NCBI RefSeq assembly: GCF_030123405.1
Contig: NZ_CP126110.1
Location: 558,001 to 622,000 of the forward strand
DNA length: 64,000 nt
Origin: Neobacillus sp. WH10
GTDB taxonomy: Bacteria > Bacillota > Bacilli > Bacillales > Cytobacillaceae
Direction of reading: 5' to 3'
Below are positions 1-7,994 of this stretch, one piece after another (positions within the stretch are counted from its first letter, which is position 1; each line of letters opens with the position of its first letter). The notes under the pieces were generated by a model. That model saw only the letters and a program-made list of their open reading frames with translations. It searched no databases and was not told the DNA's origin. The position numbers were made by a program, and so were the translations under genes.

Positions 1-392
1 GGATTCCAGGCAACTTCCCATAGATTGTTTTCAGGGTCGGCAAAATAGGCGGTGCGTCCGCCCCAAAAGGCATCACTTGGTTCTCGTAATATTTTCCCGC
101 CAGCTTTACGTATTTCTTCAATGGTTGAGTCAACTTGTTCCGGTTTCTCAACGTTAATCGCAAAGGTCACAGCGCGAAAGGTTTCAGGTGATGTCGGAAG
201 TTCAATGCCGGCATCCTTGGCTAACTCGGCAATCGGAAACAATGAAAGCAGGACACCCGCCGTTTTAAAGACAGAGTATTGATCAGAGCTAAAGTCGGTT
301 TCCTCCCAGCCTAGCGATTTGTAAAACGCACGAAGAACAGGTAAATCAATTGCACCTAATGTAAGCAGGCTTACTCTTTGTGGAACCATCAT
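1..392 (-). CDS. VOC-family (glyoxalase/bleomycin-resistance fold) protein, 3' end cut by window
   Basis: The reverse strand reads as a small VOC-fold protein. The N-terminus has a beta strand followed by a 'LPVLRAFYKSLGWEE' type helix, and near the cut end there is a 'GRTAYFADPENNLWEV' type strand that usually carries the last metal ligand (E) of the fold. The start at 392 is an ATG directly followed by a second ATG; GGAGG at 399-403 gives good spacing to either. The C-terminus lies beyond base 1. VOC proteins bind divalent metal and act on varied small substrates; the specific substrate cannot be told. It reads away from the DUF1697 gene, so the gap 393-619 carries both promoters. Confidence 0.85.
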   Translation of the reverse strand, partial: MMVPQRVSLLTLGAIDLPVLRAFYKSLGWEETDFSSDQYSVFKTAGVLLSLFPIAELAKDAGIELPTSPETFRAVTFAINVEKPEQVDSTIEEIRKAGGKILREPSDAFWGGRTAYFADPENNLWEVAWN

Positions 393-619
393 TTTATACC
401 TCCATTTAAGTTCTTTTTCCATTAACTGTTCTTCAACTATTTCTTATTCTCCTTCTTTAACGGGGACACTTTTCATATTTGGAAGCATTTTAATTAACCA
501 AACGTTTGATTGGTTTTGAAAAAACGAAACTAGTAGTTTTTTGGTAATGAATAGAGTTTATATTGGCTTAAAAATGGTAAGATTTAGAGAAAGAGAAATA
601 AATAAAGTGAGGTACATAA

Positions 620-1162
620 ATGACTATTTACATTGCGCTATTACGGGGAATCAATGTTGGCGGGCATCATAAAATTAAAATGGCAGATTTGAGAAGTTTA
701 TTGGAAATGATGGGCTTACAGAATGTGAGAACCTATATTCAAAGTGGGAATGTATTATTTGAATCGGATGAGGAGGCGAAACAACTAAGCCAACGAATGG
801 AAGAGGAAATAGGTAAGACATTTGGTTTTCCGGTACCGGTTGTTTTAAGAACGGCGGAGGAGTTTGAACAGATTATCCGGGACTGTCCTTTCTCGACAGA
901 TTCATTAAAGGAAGGGGAGAGTGTCCAAATAGCCTTTCTTGCAGACGCCCCTTCAGAGGAAAGCATCAATCAATTGAGTTCGTATAAAAGTCAAATGGAA
1001 GATTTTTTAATCATGGGAAAAGAGGTGTATTTTTTTTTCCGTAAGAGTATCCTAGATTCTAAGCTTGTGACTCAGCTTCCTAAACTAGGCGTTCCGGTGA
1101 CAGTGCGAAACTGGAAAACGGTTATGAAGATAGCAGGATTGGCAAGAGATATGGCGCAATAA
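620..1162 (+). CDS. DUF1697 family protein
   Basis: A 180-residue protein with the hallmark DUF1697 N-terminus (YIALLRGINVGG, then a basic KIKMADLR helix and the YIQSGNVLF strand at about 38-48). Family members are small cytosolic alpha/beta proteins of unknown function, often single genes in Bacilli. Length is normal for the family. It is monocistronic: the divergent VOC gene lies upstream and a bidirectional terminator shared with putP follows 2 bases after its stop. No catalytic residues can be assigned. Confidence 0.88.
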   Translation: MTIYIALLRGINVGGHHKIKMADLRSLLEMMGLQNVRTYIQSGNVLFESDEEAKQLSQRMEEEIGKTFGFPVPVVLRTAEEFEQIIRDCPFSTDSLKEGESVQIAFLADAPSEESINQLSSYKSQMEDFLIMGKEVYFFFRKSILDSKLVTQLPKLGVPVTVRNWKTVMKIAGLARDMAQ

Positions 1163-1164
1163 AG

Positions 1165-1196
1165 AAACGCTCGGATTTAAAAATCCGAGCGTTTTC
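1165..1196. terminator. Bidirectional intrinsic terminator
   Basis: Perfect inverted repeat (AACGCTCGGATTT / AAATCCGAGCGTT) with a two-base loop, T-rich on one side and A-rich on the other. It lies between the convergent DUF1697 gene and putP and can serve both. Confidence 0.85.
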
Positions 1197-1202
1197 TAAC
1201 AC

Positions 1203-2696
1203 CTATTCCTGTTTTAATAAGCGGACACTCTCATTAAATTCCTTCTCAATCGCCTCATTCTTCTTATAGGTGATTAAGCTGACAATAACAGCAACAAGCA
1301 GGTTGAGAACAAATCCTGGAACGATTTCATAAAGTGATTCACCGAAAAATACTTTACCAAGGTCGCCATTTTTCCAGACGATAACGGTAACAGCACCGAC
1401 AATCATGCCGAACAAGGCGCCCCAGTTCGTAATCTTTTTCCAAAATAAACTTAATAAAATGATCGGGCCAAAGGATGCTCCGAAGCCTGCCCACGCATAA
1501 GCTACGAGGTCTAATATTGTGTTATTTTGCTTGAATGCTAGAGCAGCAGCCACGATAGCGACGATCAAGACAGCCATTCTTCCTAAAAAGACAAGCTGTT
1601 TATCCTTCGCATTTTTGTTCACTACCATTTTGTATAAATCTTCAACAAGTGCACTAGAAGTCACGATTAACTGTGAAGAGATGGTGCTCATAATCGCCGC
1701 TAGAATCGCAGCTAAGACAAAGCCGGCGAAGATTGGGTGAAACAAGATTTGCCCTAGTTGAATGAATACAGCTTCAGGATCATCTAGCGTATATTGTGGA
1801 TTTTGTTTGAAAAAGGCAAGACCGATCAAGGCGGTAAAAATAGTCCCTAACAGTGAGAAAATCATCCAGCCCATTCCAATTCGGCGTGCGCTTTTTGTTT
1901 CTTTGATTGTTTTGATGGCCATAAAGCGAACAATGATATGCGGCTGTCCAAAATAGCCGAGCCCCCATGCCATCGCTGAAACAATTCCAATAAAAGATGT
2001 TCCTTTTAATAGGTCAAGTTTAGTAGAATCGATTGCTCGAATCGTTTCAAATGTTTCGGCTGGACCGCCAGTGTAGAAAATTCCAATCGCAGGAACAAGT
2101 AACAGGGCAATCAGCATCATTAAGCCTTGAATAAAGTCGGTATAGCTAACCGCTAAAAACCCGCCAAATAAGGTGTAGGCAACGACAACGCCGCCAACGA
2201 TGAATAGTCCTGTATGGTAGCTTGTGCCAAAGGAGCTTTTAAAGAATACCGCTCCTGAAACCATCCCCGAGGAAACATAGAATGTAAAGAATAGAAGAAT
2301 TACAATACCTGAAACAATGCGGAGTAGTTTCGTGTTGTCTTTAAAGCGGTTTTCAAGATAGCTTGGAATCGTAATGGAGTCATTTGCAACCTGTGTATAC
2401 GAACGCAGGCGAGGTGCGACCAAGAGCCAGTTTAGATATGCACCAATTGTCAGGCCGATGGCAATCCAAGCGTCTGCTAAACCGCTTACATAAATGCCCC
2501 CAGGCAAGCCCATTAAAAGCCAGCCGCTCATGTCGGCGGCGCCAGCACTCAAGGCGGTTACAGCAGGCCCTAACGACCTTCCCCCAAGCATGTAATCCGT
2601 CAGATTGCTAGTTTTTCGGTAGGAATACCAGCCGATGAATAACATCATGGCAATGTAGATTCCAATCGAAACCAGTTGTAGTGAAACATTGGACAT
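1203..2696 (-). CDS. putP: Sodium/proline symporter PutP/OpuE (SSS family)
   Basis: A 497-residue integral membrane protein with about 13 hydrophobic segments. It carries PutP hallmarks: the DYMLGGRSLGP segment (about 34-44), ALSAGAADMSGWLLMGLPG (about 49-67) with the Na+-site region, and the GGFLAVSYTDFIQG loop. It takes up proline with sodium, for nutrition or osmoprotection (as PutP or OpuE in Bacillus). No putBC genes are adjacent, so an osmotic (OpuE-like) role is equally possible. The ATG start at 2696 is preceded by a GGGGG-type ribosome-binding site. The gene is complete and ends at the shared terminator. Confidence 0.93.
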   Translation of the reverse strand: MSNVSLQLVSIGIYIAMMLFIGWYSYRKTSNLTDYMLGGRSLGPAVTALSAGAADMSGWLLMGLPGGIYVSGLADAWIAIGLTIGAYLNWLLVAPRLRSYTQVANDSITIPSYLENRFKDNTKLLRIVSGIVILLFFTFYVSSGMVSGAVFFKSSFGTSYHTGLFIVGGVVVAYTLFGGFLAVSYTDFIQGLMMLIALLLVPAIGIFYTGGPAETFETIRAIDSTKLDLLKGTSFIGIVSAMAWGLGYFGQPHIIVRFMAIKTIKETKSARRIGMGWMIFSLLGTIFTALIGLAFFKQNPQYTLDDPEAVFIQLGQILFHPIFAGFVLAAILAAIMSTISSQLIVTSSALVEDLYKMVVNKNAKDKQLVFLGRMAVLIVAIVAAALAFKQNNTILDLVAYAWAGFGASFGPIILLSLFWKKITNWGALFGMIVGAVTVIVWKNGDLGKVFFGESLYEIVPGFVLNLLVAVIVSLITYKKNEAIEKEFNESVRLLKQE

Positions 2697-2919
2697 ATTC
2701 TTACCCCCTTTGTTATGGAAAGAAAATAATTTAAATAATATTTTCTCTATATAAAATATTCTATCAATTAAATTCTTATATTTCTAGTGTAAAAATATTG
2801 CTTTTTTGAAATAGGAAAAAATACTTGTAGAATAATAACGGAAAATGAACAAAAGCAGTTCTTTTGTAACGTGTGGTTGAAACGATTATTATAAAGGAAA
2901 ATGAAAGGGGTGCTGTGGG

Positions 2920-3474
2920 ATGGATTTAAATGCTTGGTTTCAAAAAGGATTGACCGCGGAAGAGTACATCAACTCAATGACGCAAAATAAAGAGGAAATG
3001 CTATCGATTTATGAGCAGTTTTCCTTGACTGCTGAAGATAAAAGCAAGCTGGAGGCTTTAAGAACACAAAGCCTGCGAGCGATTGTGCTAACTGAAGATT
3101 GGTGCGGGGATGCGCTGCTGAACAACCCGATTTTGATGAGGATAGCCGAAGCGGCGGGGATAGAACTGCGTTTTGTTCTCCGTGATCAAAATCTCGAGTT
3201 AATGGATCAATACTTAACGAATGGTACGTCACGAGCAATACCTATTTTTATTTTTCTAAATGAAGAGGGTAGTGAAGTAGCCGTATGGGGGCCAAGGGCG
3301 CCTGAAATACAGGCACTTGTGGTGGAAAGGCGTGCTGCCCTGCCAGAGAAAGATGCAGAGGATTTCCAAGAAAAGCAAATTGAAATGTATAAGCAGCTTG
3401 TGGCGGCGTATCAGACAGATGCGGTTATTTGGCAAACTGTTGCAAAAAGTATAATCGCTGCTCTTCTAAAATAA
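2920..3474 (+). CDS. Thioredoxin-fold family protein with single-Cys TEDWCGD motif
   Basis: A 184-residue cytosolic protein. The thioredoxin-like core has the motif TEDWCGDAL near residues 58-66, then a RFVLRDQNLELMDQY strand-helix and a cis-Pro-like TSRAIPIFIF strand around 108-117. The usual CxxC is reduced to one cysteine (WCGD), a known feature of this Bacillaceae branch, so a classical disulfide reductase role is unlikely. RBS GGGG lies upstream of the ATG. The gene is monocistronic with a strong terminator. Substrate and partner are unknown. Confidence 0.85.
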   Translation: MDLNAWFQKGLTAEEYINSMTQNKEEMLSIYEQFSLTAEDKSKLEALRTQSLRAIVLTEDWCGDALLNNPILMRIAEAAGIELRFVLRDQNLELMDQYLTNGTSRAIPIFIFLNEEGSEVAVWGPRAPEIQALVVERRAALPEKDAEDFQEKQIEMYKQLVAAYQTDAVIWQTVAKSIIAALLK

Positions 3475-3480
3475 AAAAGA

Positions 3481-3513
3481 TTCCCGGTGGAAGTTTCCGC
3501 CGGGAATTTTTTT
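3481..3513 (+). terminator. Intrinsic terminator of thioredoxin-like gene
   Basis: Stem TTCCCGGTGGAA / TTCCGCCGGGAA (one G.U pair) followed by an uninterrupted run of T. Confidence 0.92.
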
Positions 3514-3581
3514 ACACGTTAAGAAAGTATAAATTGGCAGCGAGGAAGAGTGCTCGACGTAGTTGCCAATTCTAAGAATTA

Positions 3582-3625
3582 AGTATAAGTGCAACTACGC
3601 CTCTGTCTTCATCAACCGGCGAGAT
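3582..3625. repeat. Degenerate copy of dispersed intergenic element (also at 8967-9031)
   Basis: The stretch from GTATAAG through CAACTACGCCTCTGTCTTC to GGCGAG and TTTCTTT matches 8967-9031. The copy here has lost the left half of the CTCGCC/GGCGAG hairpin. The element appears to be a mobile terminator-like intergenic sequence. Just upstream (about 3533-3572) is an inverted repeat AATTGGCA / TGCCAATT. Confidence 0.6.
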
Positions 3626-3629
3626 TTCT

Positions 3630-4259
3630 TTAAAATCCGCTATTTTTTGGCGGAATCCGATCGTTAATCAAATTTTTATCATTGATTTTCGGTTCGACGC
3701 CAAGAATGAAGTTACGGATGTTTGAGCGGTGCAGATAGATTAAAAAGAATGAAAATAATAAAAAGATAAGTTCTAATTCGAGCTTAGGCGAAATGAATGC
3801 ATAGATGAGCATACTGAGTCCAACTGAAATGGAACCAAAGAACACATATTTTGATAAAAAGATAACTAAAAAGAAGGTTACATAAGCAATTACTAGTAAT
3901 GGAAAGTTTGCAATCAATAGCGCACCTGCGGTTGTTGCAATTGCTTTTCCGCCTCTGAAGCCTGCAAAAATGGGATAGCAATGGCCGACAACAGCCATAA
4001 GTCCAAAAAACAGCGGTTCCGCCTCAAGGTTAAAATAGATTGGCAGGTAAGCTGCCAGGGCTCCTTTTGCAAAATCGACGAGCAGCACGAACATGGCGGA
4101 CTTTTTTCCGAGAACCCTCAGGGTGTTAGTTGCACCGGGATTTTTGCTGCCGTGGTCGCGGATATCGATACCAAAGACCAGCTTGCCCACAATTAGGGCA
4201 GTGGGGATGCTTCCAATTAAGTAGGAAGCAAGAAGCAACAACCAATACAAATGAATCAC
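3630..4259 (-). CDS. plsY: Acyl-phosphate:glycerol-3-phosphate acyltransferase PlsY
   Basis: A roughly 209-residue membrane protein with the three PlsY loop motifs: SYLIGSIPTALIVGK (about 12-26), the GSKNPGATNTLR glycine/asparagine loop (about 37-48), and GHCYPIFAGFRGGKAIAT (about 91-108), where acyl-phosphate and G3P bind. It makes lysophosphatidic acid at the inner membrane face, the first step of phospholipid synthesis. The GTG start at 4259 is very close to its RBS (GAGAGGAA); a TTG at 4250 has better spacing and may be the true start. The C-terminal tail is longer and more charged than in the shortest homologues. Confidence 0.92.
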   Translation of the reverse strand: MIHLYWLLLLASYLIGSIPTALIVGKLVFGIDIRDHGSKNPGATNTLRVLGKKSAMFVLLVDFAKGALAAYLPIYFNLEAEPLFFGLMAVVGHCYPIFAGFRGGKAIATTAGALLIANFPLLVIAYVTFFLVIFLSKYVFFGSISVGLSMLIYAFISPKLELELIFLLFSFFLIYLHRSNIRNFILGVEPKINDKNLINDRIPPKNSGF

Positions 4260-4353
4260 TTCCTCTCAATTATTTTCTAATAGCATTTTATCATAAAAAA
4301 ATGGTATTATTTTGTTGAATTCTCACTATTCGGAAGAAAAGGGAGCGCCAGAA

Positions 4354-5136
4354 ATGAAACAAGTTGATTTTGGCCAAGTTGCTAATAGCTATGCTCGTTC
4401 AAGAGAAGATATTCCCGTAACATTGATGGATAGCCTAAAGCTGCGCAATATTTTTTTTGAAGGGAAAAAGATCGCTGATATCGGAGCCGGAACAGGTGCA
4501 TTAACGCGGAAAATGGCGATGAGAAAAGCCGATGTGATTGGAATTGAGCCATCTCAAGAATTGTTGGCACAGGCTAAGGGGTTAAATCAAACGAAGAATT
4601 TTGCGATTCCTTATCAACAAGGTTCGGCAGAAGCTACCGGCCTAGAAGATTCACAAGTTGATATTGTAACGGTGATGAGGGCATGGCATTGGTTCGACCG
4701 TCCGAAGGCAATTTTGGAAATGAAGCGGATTTTAAAGGCAAAAGGGACGTTTATTGTGATTGATTCTGGTTTTCTACCAGGTGTAGCGGTAGTGGAAAAG
4801 ACATTTGAGGTTCTTGCAAAATATGTGGGTGACGGCTTAAAGCCTGCTGGGGCGAAGGCAGATTCCAAGCAGCGGATTAATGGCTTTCCCGTTGAATGGT
4901 TTGAGGAATGGCACCAAGGCGGTTTTGAATTGAGGGATTTTTATACATTGAATTACTCGGTTAGTTTTTCGAAGAATGAGTGGATCGAACGAGTAGAATC
5001 GATCTCTTGGCTTGCCGGATTAGATGAGGCAGTTCGAAAGCAGGCATTGGAAGAATTGTTCACTTCCTTACCTGAACAAGAATCGTATGATATCCCGCAT
5101 GATTGCAATGTTTGTATTTTGAGATTAATAGAATAG
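4354..5136 (+). CDS. Class I SAM-dependent methyltransferase
   Basis: About 260 residues. Motif I is IADIGAGTGALTRKMA (SAM-binding glycine loop), followed by the acidic strand DVIGIEPS and the motif IVTVMRAWHWFDRPKAILEMKRILKAKG, typical of the Methyltransf_11 group. The substrate is unknown. An upstream TTG at 4312 is in frame, but GGGAG at 4341-4345 lies 8 bases before the ATG at 4354, which I take as the start. A single gene ended by the hairpin at 5199-5231. Confidence 0.85.
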   Translation: MKQVDFGQVANSYARSREDIPVTLMDSLKLRNIFFEGKKIADIGAGTGALTRKMAMRKADVIGIEPSQELLAQAKGLNQTKNFAIPYQQGSAEATGLEDSQVDIVTVMRAWHWFDRPKAILEMKRILKAKGTFIVIDSGFLPGVAVVEKTFEVLAKYVGDGLKPAGAKADSKQRINGFPVEWFEEWHQGGFELRDFYTLNYSVSFSKNEWIERVESISWLAGLDEAVRKQALEELFTSLPEQESYDIPHDCNVCILRLIE

Positions 5137-5198
5137 CCAATTATGACGTGCGGGATAAATCTAAAGGGTTCCGTTTTCGGGTGCATAAGTGACACATA

Positions 5199-5231
5199 AA
5201 ATAGTGTGAGAATTGACTCACGCTATTTTTC
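5199..5231 (+). terminator. Intrinsic terminator, also the start of the repeat-locus leader
   Basis: Stem AATAGTGTGAG / CTCACGCTATT (one G.U pair) then a T-run. The same hairpin and flanks recur at 23320-23353, in both cases ahead of a 52-bp array. Confidence 0.85.
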
Positions 5232-5384
5232 TTTTAAACAAAGGAATTTTCCGATTCTCTAGACACGTTGGTGTTAGAAATGACACACTTTTATTGAAGG
5301 GAGCAGTTTAGCAGTTCAAAAACTTAATGATTTTTAAACAAAAAGCCAGGTACCTCCCTACTGGATTACTTGTCAGGTTCAAAA

Positions 5385-5904
5385 CCTGTCCGAAAAAGTC
5401 GTGGATTCAGACAAACAAAGGAAAATTCCAGCTAGACCTGTCCGAATGAGCCTCGTATTCGGACAAGGCAAGGTAACTTCAAGCTAGACCTGTCCGAATA
5501 AGCCTCGCATTCGGACAAGGCAAGGAAACTTCAAGCTAGACCTGTCCGAATGAGCGTCGTATTCGGACAAGGCAAGGAAACTTCCTGCTAATCCTGTCCG
5601 AATAAGCCTCGTATTCGGACAAGGCAAGGAAACTTCCTGCTAATCCTGTCCGAATGAGCGTCGTATTCGGACAAGGCAAGGAAACTTCCAGCTAGACCTG
5701 TCCGAATGAGCCTCGCATTCGGACAAACAAAGGAAACTTCCAGCTAATCCTGTCCGAATGAGCGTCGTATTCGGACAAGGCAAGGAAACTTCCAGCTAGA
5801 CCTGTCCGAATGAGCGTCGTATTCGGACAAACAAAGGAAATTTCCAGCTAGACCTGTCCGAATGAGCCTCGCATTCGGACACACAAAGGAAATTTCCAGC
5901 TTTT
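5385..5904. repeat. Tandem array of ten 52-bp palindromic units (family A)
   Basis: Ten units of exactly 52 bases fill 5385-5904; the first is degenerate. Each unit starts CCTGTCCGAAT, has a 9-base loop (GAGCCTCGT/C or variants) and closes with ATTCGGACA, forming a hairpin with 9-bp arms. A linker of about 24 bases (GGCAAGGAAACTTCCAGCTA type) follows. Linkers are nearly identical, so this is not CRISPR. No open reading frame of note crosses it. A related three-unit array is at 23454-23609. Confidence 0.95.
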
Positions 5905-5955
5905 CCTGCTACCTCCACTTATGTTCACAAGATAGTAAGAATCGGATAGGTGAAA

Positions 5956-5971
5956 TGTGATATGAGTCACA
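5956..5971 (+). promoter_or_regulatory. Perfect FNR box upstream of the nre-like operon
   Basis: TGTGA-TATGAG-TCACA matches the Gram-positive FNR/CRP consensus TGTGA-N6-TCACA at all ten positions. Its centre (5963.5) is about 41.5 bases upstream of a predicted transcription start near 6005, with a TAATAAT -10-like hexamer at 5994-6000. This is class II activator geometry and suggests anaerobic induction of the sensor operon. Confidence 0.8.
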
Positions 5972-6089
5972 GAGCAACAAGCTTAGCAAACTGTAATAAT
6001 AAAGAAGAGGAACAGTTTCTACACAGGATAGGTAACTACGCTAGGTTTTATTTTATGTAGGAAGTTGAAACTAAACGAGGGGGAGTGTT

Positions 6090-7319
6090 ATGAATTCAGG
6101 TAATCGGGTCCCTAACAGATCATTTTATTTATTTCTCATGAAAAATGGTCTGATCAGCATGATAGTTTCACTGATTATCGTGCAATCTTTAGTATCTATG
6201 CTTCATGTTGACATTCATTATTTAGATAAATTGCCGTTATTTTTTTTCGTCTTCATCATTATTACTGTTTTTTTTATGATTATTTTTATTCAAGAGAGAA
6301 AATTACTGTCTAAACAAGAACAAATTATTGCAGTAATCAAAAATAGTACACAAAGCATTTTCATTCTTGATAAAAATAAAAACATTATCAGTCTAAACGA
6401 TGCCGGAAAGGATCTTCTTCATCTTCAGAATAAAGATGTTGTTAATTTTTGTGATGTTTGTTCCACCTTTCCAGGTACCGAGAAAATTTGTGATGTGTCC
6501 AAGTGCTTTTTGAATAATGACCAAGAAAATCCAGTAGAATTGTATATTAAATCTTATAAAGAACTTATTCCTGTACAAGCGACTATTTCATATTATACAA
6601 CCCCTGAGAATGAAAAAGGGACGGTCATTGGTCTGCAAAAGATTAGTGAAAAACGAAAAGAGGAACAAAAAAAAATTGAAAAAATGATTACCCACTCTAT
6701 TTTTCAAGCTCAAGAAAGAGAGAGAAAGCTCATATCAAGGGAACTCCACGATGGAATTGGGCAATCATTATTCGGAATACTCTTACAAGCAGAATTCATC
6801 AAGTCTATTTCCAAAAATAATAACGAACTGGATACTCAGCTTGAAAAACATCAACGAATGATTACCCAAACGATAGAAGATGTTCGAAATTTATCCTCTG
6901 AATTACGTCCTTCCACCCTTGATGACCATGGACTTATTGTTACTTTAAAGAACTTTATCCGAGATTTTGGCAACCGATTTGGCATGCAAATAAATTTTAC
7001 CTATAAAGGGTGTAATCAGCGTCTGCCGTCGTCCATTGAAACAGCTTTGTATCGAATTGCCCAAGAAGCTTTGATTAACGCGGCAAAGTATTCTAGTGCG
7101 GAGCGGATTGATATTGTCATTGATGTTGATAAGCCTTCAGACAAAGTATTCCTATCGATTTCTGATTTTGGGAAAGGATTTGAACTCAATCCCTCGAATC
7201 GAAAAGGGGTCGGAATCTATAGTATGGAAGAGCGAGCCTCTATTTTAGGGGGGGATTTTTCGATTGTCTCTGAAATTGGCAAGGGAACACAGATTCAAGT
7301 AATTATTCCGATTGGATAA
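6090..7319 (+). CDS. Membrane-anchored NreB-like sensor histidine kinase with Cys4 PAS domain
   Basis: 409 residues. Two membrane helices (about 12-37 and 48-67) precede a PAS domain (about 78-190) carrying four cysteines, C121, C124, C134 and C139 (CX2CX9CX4C). A HisKA_3 dimerisation domain follows with phospho-acceptor near H220 in ISRELHDGIGQS, then an HATPase domain (ALINAAKYS, DFGKGF, GVGIYSMEERASILGG). Staphylococcal NreB has four Cys in its PAS domain that bind an oxygen-labile Fe-S cluster; the Cys set here suggests the same, but NreB is soluble and this one is membrane-anchored. First gene behind an FNR box, 12 bases from its response regulator and near narGHJI. Likely role: oxygen/nitrate control of nitrate respiration. 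Confidence 0.87.
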   Translation: MNSGNRVPNRSFYLFLMKNGLISMIVSLIIVQSLVSMLHVDIHYLDKLPLFFFVFIIITVFFMIIFIQERKLLSKQEQIIAVIKNSTQSIFILDKNKNIISLNDAGKDLLHLQNKDVVNFCDVCSTFPGTEKICDVSKCFLNNDQENPVELYIKSYKELIPVQATISYYTTPENEKGTVIGLQKISEKRKEEQKKIEKMITHSIFQAQERERKLISRELHDGIGQSLFGILLQAEFIKSISKNNNELDTQLEKHQRMITQTIEDVRNLSSELRPSTLDDHGLIVTLKNFIRDFGNRFGMQINFTYKGCNQRLPSSIETALYRIAQEALINAAKYSSAERIDIVIDVDKPSDKVFLSISDFGKGFELNPSNRKGVGIYSMEERASILGGDFSIVSEIGKGTQIQVIIPIG

Positions 7320-7331
7320 AGGTGGTAAACA

Positions 7332-7985
7332 ATGAATAAAATTCGGATCTTTTTAGTGGATGATCATGCCGTTGTTCGTGATGGTCTGAACTTATTATTG
7401 AATGCTCAATCAGATATGATTGTCATTGGGGAAGCTGCCGAAGGAAATGAAGCACTGCTAAAAATCCCTAAGGTTAACCCAGACGTGGTCATCATGGACT
7501 TAAGCATGCCAAACGGGAGAGACGGTCTGCCAACTACGAGTGAACTCGTGCAAAACTTCCCGGATATCAAGGTTCTCATTTTATCGATGCATGACGATCC
7601 GGATTCTCTATTTAGGGCATTAAGAGCGGGAGCGTCCGGTTTTTTATTGAAATCATCACTTGGGCAAGAGCTGGTGACGGCTATTCGACAAGTGCATTCC
7701 GGGCAGGCCTATCTTTATCCAAATGCCCAGAAAAGAGTAATCGAGCATGTATTTCATGATACAGGAGAAGAATACAATGATTCCTTTGATCTTCTATCTG
7801 AACGTGAAAAAGAGATTTGCAGCCTTGTGGCAAAAGGTTATACAAACAAAGAAACCGGAGAACTTCTCAATATTAGTCCGAGAACCGTCGAAACACATAA
7901 ATCGAAAATTATGGAAAAACTTAAACTAACGACAAGAAGAGACTTAGTGCAGTTTGCATTAAAAAGAGGTCTTTTAGATAATTAG
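7332..7985 (+). CDS. NarL/NreC-type LuxR-family response regulator
   Basis: 217 residues. The receiver domain has acidic pair D10/D11, phospho-acceptor D56 in VIMDLSMP, conserved S/T in ILSMHDD and K in FLLKSS. The C-terminal LuxR HTH (about 148-205) reads LSEREKEICSLVAKGYTNKE and SPRTVETHKSKIMEKL. It follows the kinase and is the obvious partner. By analogy with NreC it should activate nar genes. Its RBS (AAAGGTGG) sits in the short gap. Complete and normal in length. Confidence 0.92.
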   Translation: MNKIRIFLVDDHAVVRDGLNLLLNAQSDMIVIGEAAEGNEALLKIPKVNPDVVIMDLSMPNGRDGLPTTSELVQNFPDIKVLILSMHDDPDSLFRALRAGASGFLLKSSLGQELVTAIRQVHSGQAYLYPNAQKRVIEHVFHDTGEEYNDSFDLLSEREKEICSLVAKGYTNKETGELLNISPRTVETHKSKIMEKLKLTTRRDLVQFALKRGLLDN

Positions 7986-7994
7986 GTGAGGACG

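Noticed and set aside
5385..5904. CRISPR-like array
   Set aside because: The 'spacers' are almost identical to each other and no cas genes are near; the repeat is a 52-bp tandem unit.
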